Source: Acidobacteriaceae bacterium (GTDB lineage Bacteria > Acidobacteriota > Terriglobia > Terriglobales > Acidobacteriaceae). Taken from it: a DNA stretch of 64,000 nt. The number at the start of each line of letters is the position of its first letter. Position 1 is the first letter of the stretch. This document shows positions 41,965 to 52,300 of this stretch, piece after piece. The notes beneath the pieces are model-generated. The model did no database searches. It saw nothing but the letters and a program-made list of their open reading frames with translations, and was not told where the DNA came from. Location: the NCBI GenBank assembly GCA_003131585.1, contig PKVW01000024.1:41073-105072 (forward strand). Reading direction: 5' to 3'. The position numbers and the translations under genes were made by a program.

Positions 41965-43215
41965 ATGAGCACCGCTTTGGCGCGTTACGCCGGGGGCTTC
42001 AAGAGTGGCGACCCGCAGCAGATGTTCCAAGGCTGGAATGCGTTAGTCGCGGAGATCAACGCATTGCAGGCGGCGGCCGGAACGAGTGATCTTGCGCCCG
42101 CAGGCAATCCCTCGACCGTCGCGCCTCCGCAGACGGCGCAGTTCACCGTGGTCGGCATCGACGGGAAGTTCGTCGTCTTCGTCACCAACCCGCAGAGCGT
42201 TGTGCCGGTGAGCGTCTCGATCTTGCGGGCCCGGATTCAAGCCGGATCGAACAGCACCCACACGCCGATTCTCCATCATCTCCAGTCGGCCACGACGCTC
42301 AACTTCGACCAGAGTTCCAACCTGAAAGATTACGGCATCAGTTCGCAACTGGTGTGGACCGATCAAGACCCGAACATCACCCGCTTCTTCCGGCTGCAAA
42401 GCTCCTATGACGGAGAGACCTGGAACGACTGGCAGTTTTTCTCGAGTCCCGAGCAGTGTGGCCCGGTGGGAGTCTGGTCCGGGCTGCTCAGAACGGCTGC
42501 ACTGACCCAGGTAAACGCCGCCTATACTCCGACCACGCAGCCACTCACAGCCTCGACCGGGGCGGGGGTGAATCAAGCCACCATCAACGTGGCCTCTTTC
42601 CAGGTGCAATACCCCAGCTCGATTTCGCCCGCCACTCTTGGGCTGGTGAACTATAACAGCGGCGCCATCACGCCGTTGCTCGATTCGACGGTTTACTACG
42701 TCTACTGCCTCGATGCGAGGTATGCGGGCGGCGCACAAACTTACTTCGCCACCACCGCCAACCCGCAAGTAACTGGAAACGAAGCCACAGTATTCCTAGG
42801 GACAATTACGACGCCGGCCTATGGCGGAGGCGGGACAGGCGGGGGCGGAGGCGGAAATGGGCCATGCTTCAGCGGGAACACTCGCGTCATCACGCGGGAC
42901 GGAATCAAAAAGATTTCCGACGTGATCGGCGGCCACGATGAAGTCCTGACCCAGCGCGGCTGGCGACAAGTGCGGCGATTGATTGAGCACGATTACGACG
43001 GCCCGATGCGGGACATGGGCAACGAGGAGCAAGTGACGCCACCGCATCGTTTCTGGGCGCAACGCGATTGGGTACAGGCGTTGCATATTTTTCTCACGAT
43101 CATCTCGCGCTTGGTCGGTTCCGTCTTCAACCTCGAAATTGACGGAGACGGCTCCGATGAGGAGCAGTGCTACACCCTGGCGAACGGCTGGATTGCGCAC
43201 AACTTGCGCAAATAA
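41965..43215 (+). CDS. Tail protein with C-terminal Hint (intein-like) domain
   Basis: 416 residues from ATG; the ORF-track start is 20 codons earlier. The first 280 residues are a beta-rich virion-type part. A glycine linker (GGGGTGGGGGGNGP) leads to a Hint domain at 301-413: CFSGNTRVITRDGIKKISDV (block A with nucleophile Cys 301), VTPPHRFWAQ (block B TxxH-like site) and LANGWIAHN (block G with terminal His-Asn). Only LRK follows the Asn, so there is no C-extein and this is not a splicing intein in the usual sense. It is more like a BIL domain that cleaves or transfers its N-terminal partner. Confidence 0.8.
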   Translation: MSTALARYAGGFKSGDPQQMFQGWNALVAEINALQAAAGTSDLAPAGNPSTVAPPQTAQFTVVGIDGKFVVFVTNPQSVVPVSVSILRARIQAGSNSTHTPILHHLQSATTLNFDQSSNLKDYGISSQLVWTDQDPNITRFFRLQSSYDGETWNDWQFFSSPEQCGPVGVWSGLLRTAALTQVNAAYTPTTQPLTASTGAGVNQATINVASFQVQYPSSISPATLGLVNYNSGAITPLLDSTVYYVYCLDARYAGGAQTYFATTANPQVTGNEATVFLGTITTPAYGGGGTGGGGGGNGPCFSGNTRVITRDGIKKISDVIGGHDEVLTQRGWRQVRRLIEHDYDGPMRDMGNEEQVTPPHRFWAQRDWVQALHIFLTIISRLVGSVFNLEIDGDGSDEEQCYTLANGWIAHNLRK

Positions 43216-43217
43216 CC

Positions 43218-43475
43218 ATGGCCCACTTATCGGCGATCGTGAATGTGTCGGAGCCGGCGGACGGCATTCTCGCGGTGACCGTGCGCTGCTGCGGGGATGA
43301 GAAAACCGATTCCGTAGTGACGATCCACGAACTGCATCGCTCCCCGGAAGAACTGGACCGGGAGGTGAAAGCCCACCAGTCAAGAGTGGAGACGCTGCAT
43401 GCTCAGAAGCAAGCGGCGAAGGGCCATATTCTGCGGCTGGCGGGATTGAAAGATCGAGGCTGCGGCTGTAAATGA
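43218..43475 (+). CDS. Small hypothetical protein
   Basis: 85 residues from ATG just after the Hint gene: beta strands (SAIVNVSEPADGILAVTVRCC) then a helix (PEELDREVKAHQSRVETLHAQKQ) and a C-terminal GCGCK. Overlaps the GNAT gene by four bases. Unknown. Confidence 0.5.
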   Translation: MAHLSAIVNVSEPADGILAVTVRCCGDEKTDSVVTIHELHRSPEELDREVKAHQSRVETLHAQKQAAKGHILRLAGLKDRGCGCK

Positions 43476-43861
43476 AGTGGCGCGCGGCGACCGCGGAAGA
43501 CTATCCCGGCATTCAACAATGCCATCACTCACTCGAAGCGGAACTCGGGCTGGAGTTGGACCTGCCAGCCTTCGACGCGCCTGCCATCCTGAGTTGGCTG
43601 GTCGCGGACCGGGCGGGCGAGATCGTGCAGTTTGCGGCACTGGAGCGGCTGGTCGAATTCCGCATGGCAGGTTGCGACCGCGAGGCTCTGAAAGAACTGA
43701 TGACACTGGCTCCGGAGATCATGCGCAACACCAAGGCCGCCGGGGTTCGCTTCATTCATGTCTGCGTCCCGCCGGAAGTCGAAAAGCGCATCGCCCGCAA
43801 GTTGAAGAAGGTCGGGATTCACCGCAGCACAAGCGTTCTCTACGCCGCCGATCTGCGTTAA
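43472..43861 (+). CDS. GNAT-like acetyltransferase
   Basis: 129 residues. MKWRAATAEDYPGIQQCHHSLEAEL is a typical GNAT first strand and helix, IVQFAALERLVEFRM fits strands 2-4, and AAGVRFIHVCVPPE with LKKVGIHRSTSVLYAADL the C-terminal part. The usual Q/RxxGxG/A loop is not clear. Acetyltransferase-like genes often sit near phage tail genes; the substrate is unknown. Confidence 0.55.
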   Translation: MKWRAATAEDYPGIQQCHHSLEAELGLELDLPAFDAPAILSWLVADRAGEIVQFAALERLVEFRMAGCDREALKELMTLAPEIMRNTKAAGVRFIHVCVPPEVEKRIARKLKKVGIHRSTSVLYAADLR

Positions 43862-43896
43862 GAAAAGCGTAAAAGCGTAATCGAGTAACCCTCCTC

Positions 43897-44589
43897 ATGC
43901 GCATCAAGACACGTATCGAAGGTATCTGGATTGACGGAAAGCCAGTCGTGCTGCGCGAGGAAGGCTTCGACTACTCCGGGCCACTCGCGCTCTGTGACCG
44001 TTCCACCAGCGGCAAGATTGCCAATCAAAGCATCGCCAACTCGCAACAAGACCAGGCGAACGCCACCACCGCGTTGTCGGGCACAAACTCGGCGCTCTCG
44101 AAGTATTCCACCAACCTCGACAACTTCATGAAATTCGGCCGCTCGACCTATGGGGCGAACGGCGAGTTCATGAAAGACCAGAACACGCTCGCCAACACCA
44201 CGGCGGCGGCGGGAGAGACCAACCTTAAAGGCAACCTTGCGCTGAATGCCCTGAAGACGGGAGCGAACACCGCAGGCTACGCCGACACGGCGGCGGAGTC
44301 CGAACGCCAAGGCGAAGAGGCGGTCACCAGCCAGTTGGCGGGCGCGGACGCCTCGCGTCTGGCGCAACTGACGGCGGTGAACCAGTACGGCGTGCAAGCC
44401 TCGGCGCTGCCGGCCGAAGTGCAGGCGGGCTTGTATGGAACCAGCGTAGGCGCATCGAATTCGGCCCTTGGGGTCGCAAGTTCCGCGTCGGCGGCCGACC
44501 CGAGTTTTGCGGACACATTGCCGGGCGATCTGACCGCAGCCATCGGGGCGGCTGGGCAAGTGGCCAAGGGCTTTACTCCGCACGGTTGA
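43897..44589 (+). CDS. Putative internal virion protein
   Basis: 230 residues: a short N-terminal beta part with an LCDRS segment, then Ala/Asn/Gln/Ser-rich helices (ANQSIANSQQDQANATTALSG, LALNALKTGANTAGYADTAAESERQ). The composition matches short ejected or internal proteins of podoviruses. No enzyme motif. Confidence 0.5.
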   Translation: MRIKTRIEGIWIDGKPVVLREEGFDYSGPLALCDRSTSGKIANQSIANSQQDQANATTALSGTNSALSKYSTNLDNFMKFGRSTYGANGEFMKDQNTLANTTAAAGETNLKGNLALNALKTGANTAGYADTAAESERQGEEAVTSQLAGADASRLAQLTAVNQYGVQASALPAEVQAGLYGTSVGASNSALGVASSASAADPSFADTLPGDLTAAIGAAGQVAKGFTPHG

Positions 44590-44969
44590 TGGCTGACAGT
44601 GAAGCTGCTGCTGTAGATGCAGAAGGCGGTGAATCAGTGATAGACCGGAAACACAATTCACTACCCCCGATGACTGGTTTTGGGCCCGGTTGCATGTTGA
44701 AGCGGATTCAATTGCGACTTGGAGTGCCGTCTGCCATCGACCACTTACTAGACAATGCGACTCTACCCGAGGAGCGCTTCGCTATAGTAGCGGCGTTGCT
44801 TTCGGATGCCGACGACCATCTTTTGCTGTACGGACCCGTTCCTTTTGGCCCCGCCGACAATTCTGCCCTTTACGCTGCTCACTCAATTATCGAATGGGCG
44901 CGGGGTATGGCTATAAAGCAACTTCGTTTGATGCGCGACAACGGCGGACAGGTAACGGCTGAAAGATAA
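44589..44969 (+). CDS. Hypothetical protein
   Basis: 126 residues; ATG overlaps the previous stop (TTG one codon before is possible). Helical core (LGVPSAIDHLLDNATLPEERFAIVAALLSDADDHLLLY). Codon choice is noticeably more A/T-rich at third positions than in its neighbours, suggesting a later arrival. Unknown. Confidence 0.45.
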   Translation: MADSEAAAVDAEGGESVIDRKHNSLPPMTGFGPGCMLKRIQLRLGVPSAIDHLLDNATLPEERFAIVAALLSDADDHLLLYGPVPFGPADNSALYAAHSIIEWARGMAIKQLRLMRDNGGQVTAER

Positions 44970-44971
44970 CC

Positions 44972-46351
44972 ATGCCAGACCAAGAAGACGACGAGCAAGT
45001 CCCACAACCCGAAGACGAGAACCTGCTACAGCAGGCGCTCGCGGGTGCGGCGCAGTTCGATACGGGAGCGGCGGCGAATCCGGCGATGTCGCCTAGTGCG
45101 GCCACACCTGCTCCTGTTCCCTCCGCTCCATCGGTAGGAGCGCAGCCGCTTGGACGCCGCATGGCTCCCCCTGTGCCCGTTGCCCAGTCGCCAGCAACAG
45201 ATTCGAATGCTCCCCCTGATGTCAAGATTCCCTTCGACGCGAGCAAGATGCCGCCCGGTTTACTTGCTCTTGCACCCACGACCCCGAATTCCATCCCTGC
45301 ACCGCCGACCGGATCGAATAATCCCAAACTCGCAGATCTGGCGAGAGAGCAGGCCATGTATGGTAAGCCCCTCGACCCTTCAGCGGTTGACCCGGCGACC
45401 GGGAAGCCCACCTACAAGATGGGAACTAAAGGTAAAATCCTCGGCAGCCTCGTCAACTTCGCCAGCGGCTTCGGACGCAACCCCGGCAACCCCATCTACG
45501 TCGGCCCCGGAGCCACCAACGCCCGCTATTCCCGCGACGAATCCATGCGGGAAGGAAACCTAGCGAACGTCAACACGCAGATCGGCACCCAAAAAACTCT
45601 CGACACCGAAAACGAAAAGCAGTACGAAGACGCCACCAGACAGGCGTATGAAGGGCAACTGGGAGAGGCGCGCACGAAGACGGCAGAAGCGGCGGAATCC
45701 CGGGCGGCGACGGCGGGCGAACTCGCGGATACGAAGTCGCAACTGGTGAAGTCGCAACAGGATTTGAACGAGGCGCGCGCCAACCGAGCCAACCAGGACA
45801 AAACTCCGACCAGCGAATTCTCCGGCTGGTATTCGTCCTTCAAACAAGAGAATAAGCGCAACCCCACGGCGAAAGAAATCCAGCAGTACGAATTGGACAA
45901 GGCCCGCGCCGGGAAAGACACCACGGCGGCGGACACTCAGAGAGCGATTCAGGTTTCCGAATACAAAAGGCGGCAACTGGAAGCCATCGACCGCCAGAAG
46001 GAAGCCGAGCGCACCAAGCGCTACGCGGAAATCGACAAGGATGTCACCACGAAATATGACCCAGAGAAACTGGGCGCAGCCAAGAAGCAAGTAGACGACG
46101 CTCTTGAATCGAAGTACGCGCCCAAAGTGCAGCAGATGTCGGACGAAGCCGACAAAATGCTGGGCCTCACGAAGGCGGGAGCGAAGTTGCAGGCCTCTTC
46201 TTCACCCTCGAAACCGAACACAACTCCGAATGCCGCTCCGAAAGCCCCGCCGAAAGCCGGGGACACAATCATGGTCGCAGGTAAGCCGCGCAAAGTTTTA
46301 GGATTCAACGCGACCACAAAGAAGCCAATCGTCGCACCCGCAGGGCAGTAA
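44972..46351 (+). CDS. Coiled-coil internal virion protein (putative)
   Basis: 459 residues: acidic N-terminus, Pro-rich disordered region to about 165, a Gly/Asn segment ILGSLVNFASGFGRNPGNPIYVG, then a long charged coiled coil (about 185-390, TRQAYEGQLGEARTKTAEAAESRAATAGELA), a Pro/Ala linker and a KOW-like tail DTIMVAGKPRKVLGFNATTKKPI. It lies directly before the giant polyvalent gene and is probably packaged or ejected with it. Confidence 0.5.
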   Translation: MPDQEDDEQVPQPEDENLLQQALAGAAQFDTGAAANPAMSPSAATPAPVPSAPSVGAQPLGRRMAPPVPVAQSPATDSNAPPDVKIPFDASKMPPGLLALAPTTPNSIPAPPTGSNNPKLADLAREQAMYGKPLDPSAVDPATGKPTYKMGTKGKILGSLVNFASGFGRNPGNPIYVGPGATNARYSRDESMREGNLANVNTQIGTQKTLDTENEKQYEDATRQAYEGQLGEARTKTAEAAESRAATAGELADTKSQLVKSQQDLNEARANRANQDKTPTSEFSGWYSSFKQENKRNPTAKEIQQYELDKARAGKDTTAADTQRAIQVSEYKRRQLEAIDRQKEAERTKRYAEIDKDVTTKYDPEKLGAAKKQVDDALESKYAPKVQQMSDEADKMLGLTKAGAKLQASSSPSKPNTTPNAAPKAPPKAGDTIMVAGKPRKVLGFNATTKKPIVAPAGQ

Positions 46352-46357
46352 CAGTTC

Positions 46358-49300
46358 ATGTCGTCCTACGCACTCAGCGAAGTCGAAGAAGCCCCGAGTT
46401 ACTCGGCGGACCAGGTAGAGGAAGCGCCCACGACGCAGCAATCTTCGGCTGCGCTCGATCAGGTGGCGCGTCCGCAGTCCCCTGCCCCGGTAGCGCCTGT
46501 GTCTCCGCGTCTTTCTCTCGGCCCGACTCCGCCCGCACCGCGTCCGGTCGCTGAAGGTTTAATCACCGAGCAAGAAGAACGCCGCGCAAGAATGCCGCTC
46601 ACGATCCAGCCCACGAGTGGAAGTCTAGAGAATCCGCATCCCGAACAAGTAGTCGCCACGCCGCGGCCGAATCGAACGTTGGCCGCGCCCGCGCAGCCGA
46701 ACGTCAACGTAGAGGAGCCGGGGGCCGTTCCCGTGCCTGTGGGTCCAAAATTCACAAACCCAGGCAAGGCTACGCCGCAAGAAGCCGCCTACGATCTTAG
46801 TTTCAGTGATCCCCTTCTGCGCCCTTATCGCGGTGCCGCTGAACTCTACCACGGAGTGAAGGACCTTCCGCCCGATCCCAGGAAACCTGGAACCTACCAG
46901 GAGCAAGCAGAACGAGGCACAACGGAGATTCTGAGAGGAGCGACGGATGTCGCAACCCCGGTGATGATCGCGGGGGCGGTCGCACAGCCGGAACTCGCCC
47001 TCCTCGCGGGTGCTGGCGCTGAGGCAGGAAGTTACGGCGCGGGAAAGCTGGCCGACGCGGTAAAAGCCTCACCCGACACCAAGGCACTGCTGCAAGAGGT
47101 CGGTGGCATCGCCGGAGGGTTTGCTGGCGGTTTTGCTCACGGCGGGTTGCGATCTGCGGCCAGTCCCGAAGACGCGCTCACCGATCTGCTGTGGAAGCGC
47201 GGCTACATCCGGGACGCCCAGCGCAACCCGGTCTCGTTCGCATCCGAAGCCGAGGCCCGGTATGCGGCACGAGAGATACTCCGCCAGAATCCACCAGGGA
47301 TAATCGACTCCCTACGTCAGAAAGGTGCTTACAAAAGAGCAGGCGCGGAACTGCCGCAGGTTTCTCCCGCAGAAGCCGCCAGACGAGCCTCCGCAACTGC
47401 CGAGTTCAACGCCCGCGCCCGAGCAGCAACCAGCCATGCCGACGATGTAGTGGCGGACATATCGAAGCTGACTCGCCCCCAACTCGCCGAATACATGGCG
47501 AAGTCGGCATCCCCGGACAAGCCTCTCGGCGATCCCGACGTAGCCAAAGCGATGTATGTAGCCGACCGCGAAGCCGCGCAGACACCGGCGCCCGCGCCGC
47601 CAGAAGCCCCCGTAGAAGCTCCCCGACCTTCACCCGCTCCAGCAGTCGCCCAGCCTCCCGGAGTCTCGCCTCAGGCCTTCACCTACGAGAATGCAAAAGC
47701 GGCCGTCGAAGACTTCTTAGACCAGCATGGGCGTGTGTCGCCGACCGTCCTCCAGCGCAACCTGAAACTGGGCTACGAGAATGCAAAGGCCGTTCTGAAT
47801 CGCATGGTTGGCGAGGGGGTGCTTCAGACCGATAGCAAGGGGATTGTCTTCACACGGCCCACAGAAACGCAAGCAGCAGCTATTCCTGAGTTCCGAGCGG
47901 ACGAAGTGGAAGAAGCCGCGCCTGCGGTAGAATCGAGGGGTGAAACTGCCCCAGCAGTATCGAACGCTCCCGCCGCGGCACTGGCCGCTGCCCGACCGAC
48001 AGGCCCAAGCGGAGGCACTGAATCAGTTGCTCGACCAAGCCCCGCCCCAACTCCTCAATCAGTTGCTCCAGCAAGTGCTCCGGAGGGTGAAAAAGAGTCT
48101 TCGTTCCAAAAAGGTGACTCCGTAACCCTTCCCGACGGCCGCTCGGGAGAAGTGAAGTACGTTTCTCCCCAAGGAAAATCTCCCGTGGTCACGGTCACGG
48201 TAGATGGCAAGACGGAAAGGTTTGTGGGTGCGAAGGAAGTTCAAGGGCTGAAGGCGGTAGAATCAGCCAATGCAGGCGCAGATAACGCTCCATCTGAACC
48301 GGAATCTGTCGCGGCGCAGACGAACCAGGCTCCGGCGTCTCCTGCTGCAAATGGTGAGCGCGTTACTGAAACAACTCCCGCCGAGAAGTACAAGTTCGGT
48401 TCCACCCAAGCCAATATCCCCGACGAATCTCCCGCCGCGAAAGCCCTCTCGACTGCCCGTGCGCGGATCTCGAAAGAAGACCTCGCCGGAGACGGCATCG
48501 ACGTAGGCGGCAACCACGTCACCGTCCGCTACGGGATCAAGGGTGAAGACGTTGAAGGAGTAAAGAAGTATCTCGCATCGCTCGCTCCGTTTGAAGCCTC
48601 TCTTGGACCAACGGAAACTTTCCCGCCCAGCGAACACTCCGACGGCGCCGCCGTGATCCACGCCCCCATCGTTGCCCCGGAGTTGCACCAGATCAACGCG
48701 GAACTGGAAAAGCACGGCGACTTCAGCGAGCCGAACTTCGACTACAAGCCGCACGCAACTGTCGCCTACGTGAAGCCGGAGAAAGCCAGCCGTTATGTGG
48801 GGATGAGTGTGACGTCCGGGCAGAAGTTCCCGGTGTCGGAAATTGCCATCACGGATAGACAAGGCAATCAGCAGGTGGTGAAGCTCGAAGGGAAAGGTGA
48901 GACGACCGCTGCGGCTCCGGCATTGCCACGCGACCTTGCAGGAGCAAAACCGCGTTACGGCTATCAGGACAAATTATTCCAGTTGCAGTTTGAAGACCCG
49001 CGCGATCTAGCCCTCTATACCGTGGCCCAGAGTACGCCGAACAAAGCGCACGGTCGCTACATGGAATGGCTGCGTGGACAATTCCCGAAACTCAGCGACG
49101 AAGACATTGTTCGTGGCGGTCGTTCCATCCGGGAACAAATCAAGCCTCTCGCTCGTGAAGGCAACCCAGCGGCCGGCCCACTCGTAATTCCGTCGCGGCA
49201 GGGGGAACCGGCATCGAAACCGGCCAGCGAGACACAAGCGCCACAAGCTGAGACGATTGCGGCCAAAGGTGAGACGAAGCCTGTCCGTGAATTTGCCGCA

Positions 49301-52300
49301 CATGAAGTCGAGGAAGCGCCAGCCGCAAAGAAGTCTCTCGCCCCCGAGCCAACGAAGCCCGAGCGCGAACGCCAGACCTTAGGGCTTCCGCCCGAACCGG
49401 GCCGCGTGGGAGAGATGAACATCCGCGACCTGAAAGTCGCGCCGAACAAATTCCAGTACAAACTCTCGACCGATGCCGAAGGCGTAGGCACGTTGCTCAA
49501 GGAAACGAAGGTCTGGAATCCCGATCTGGCCGGGATGGTCTCGGTGTGGCGCGATCTCTCCGACGGCAAGACCTACGTGGTGAATGGGCATCACCGCTAC
49601 GAACTGGCGAAGCGTTTGGGAGTGAAGACTCTGGTCGTCCGGCATATCGTTGCTCCGACCGCCAACGCCGCCCGCGCCATCGGAGCGGAACAAAACATTG
49701 CAGACGGGCGCGGCACGGCTCTCGACGCGGCGAAGTTCTTCCGCGATTCCGCCATTACCCCCGCTGACTTGAAAGAGAAGGGCATCTCGCTCGGCGAAGC
49801 CACGGTCGCCAAGGGAGTCGCACTGGCAAATCTCAGCGAACCCATCTTCAACCAGGTGGTGCAGGGTGATCTCACGCAAGGCCGCGCCGTCGTCATCGGA
49901 GAAGCAACCAGCGACCCGGCAGAACAAAAAGCGGTTCTCGATTTAGTCGAACGCAAAGAGCGTTCAGGAAAGAAAGTCTCCGACGACACACTCTCGGAAT
50001 TGATTCGCCTGGTGAAAGGCTCCGGGCAAACGACCGAGACCACCGCTGATCTTTTCGGAACCCAGCAGATCAACCGCTCGCTCGCCTTAGAGAAGGCGGA
50101 GATCTCCGCCCACATCAAACAGCAATTGGCGAAAGATAAGAAACTCTTCGGCTTCGTCTCGAAGGGCGACCGGGCCTCGGAACTGGAACGCGGCGGCAAC
50201 AAGATTGACGTGGAGAAATCGAAACAACTTTCAACTGGCGCAGCGCAAGCGGAAGAAGTCTATAATCGCCTGAGCGCGCGCGGAGGGCCAATTGCAAACA
50301 TCCTCGATGAATCCGCCCGGCAACTCGCCGACGGCGACAACGCCGCAAGCGTCAAATCCGAAGCCTACAGCCGCATCCGCGCCGAAGTATCCAAAACTCT
50401 CGGCGGCGGAGAAGGAAGCGGTACTGAACGACATGAAGGAACACCAGAGCCTCCAGAAGGCGTTACACACTCCCCCAAGCCCGACGATTCAGTAGACCTC
50501 TTCTCCGGTGCCCAGCCCGTCTTCCACGAACCGCTTCCACTGTCTGCGCGCACCGCCAAAGACATCAACTTTGACCTGATCGAGACCAGGGCTGGGATCG
50601 CGCCATATTTGCGCGTGAATGACGCTGCGGCAAAAGCCATCAGCCACTCGCTGGGACACGCTTTTCTCGGTGTAAACATCGACAAGGCCAGTGTCGGGCG
50701 GGCGTCCGCGGCGCTGCGAAGCGCTGCCTCATCGGCGGAGGCGAATAAGGTTGACGCAAAAGCAATCCGTCAGCTAAGAGGGCTGGCGGATGCGCTCGAT
50801 GAGGCACTCGACCGCGACCCGAACGCGGGCGTCAATCTGGTACGCCAAGGCCCTAGAGAAATTGGGACGGCTCACGAAGAACTCATCCACTCCGCGCAAC
50901 GCCGCGCCGGAAAAGGAAATATCGGGTTCGGCGTACCGTGGCAAGAGAGTCTAAAAATGCCCGCGTTTGCCGAACTCGGGGCCAATTCCATCGTTCCGCA
51001 GTTGCGCGCCGCTGGGCTTCCGGCCCCCGCGTCCACAATCGTGGCTGAGGGCATCGTGGACATCATGCGCGGTGAGGCAGCGCTTGAGGGCGTCAGCATC
51101 ACTGACGCCTTGGAAGCCGCCAAGGTATATTTTGAATCCGCGTTGGCACACTATGGCATCGAACACCTGAACGAACTACAGGCGATTCAGGATTATGCTA
51201 ACGACACCGAGAGAGAAACCAATGTCACCCATCACCCAGAAGTTCTGGCCATCCGGCGAGCCGGGGAAGCGGCTCTCGCCCGAACAATTGCTCGAGGGAC
51301 TGGAAAAGCATTGGGACGAACTGGAGCAACAGTACAAAGCGAAGCCCAGCTCGGAACTGAAGAACGAAATCGTGCACCTGGTGCAAAGGATAGCGGCCCA
51401 CCGGACGACACAGGGAAAGCCGATAAAGGACCTTCTTCCACGACTAAAGGCCCTGCCTACTCCACCCAGCCCATCGGCCTCACCGACGAAGAGTTAGAGG
51501 ACTGGTCGAAATCGAGAGGCTTCCGCGTCGAACCGGCGGGAGAACAACTCGACATCTTCGGCGGCAATCAATCCGTGATGCGCGTCTTCCGCGCCGGACG
51601 CGGCGGCAAAGAGCAAAAGGGCCTCGTCTATCAGAGTCAGCTCGATCAACTGAGTCAACCCAAGCCCGAACCGACAGAACCGTTCGCGCTCACCGGCGGC
51701 GAAACTCGCGAGCAGCAGCCCACGCTCTTTGGCGCGGGCGACCTCGGAGAGATCGTCGGCAATCCCAAAGCAGAGCGCGGCATTCAACTTCCTTCGCAGC
51801 AGCGTGACCGAGGGACTTCGCTATTTAAGCCGGAACACCGGAAGGAAGACCGCGAGTCTCTTCTCACCGGCGAATCCGGCACCCTCACCCCTTCCCTCTC
51901 CGCCGCCAAAGCCGTCTACGCGAAATTCATCAACCGCATCATCGACCGGAACCTCGACCTGGGCGACAAATACAAGCGAGTCGCCGAGCACGACCCCGCC
52001 ATCGCAACGATGCTGAAAGAGAAAGACAACGCCCCGCGCTACTTCCACGCCAAAGCGGAATCGAACGTGGAGCAGGTGGCCAAGGGACTGAATGAGTCGC
52101 AAGTCCGGCTCGCCGCGATGATGGCCGACTCCGACTCCCGAGAATTCTTAGAGGAGAATCACCCGGAGCAGTTCCAGGAAGCGCAGGACGATCCGGCTGT
52201 GATGGACGCCGTGAAGCAGTTCAAGCAGTACCAGGACGAGTTGGCGGCGATCCGCATCTCGCTCGGCTGGCACGTTCGCCGCGACCTCTCGACGCTTGAA

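Noticed and set aside
47927-48263. TAGAAT boxes six bases before two nested ORFs, read as leaderless promoters
   Set aside because: Both come from the codons GTA GAA TC(N) for Val-Glu-Ser in the main frame, so they are probably coincidental.
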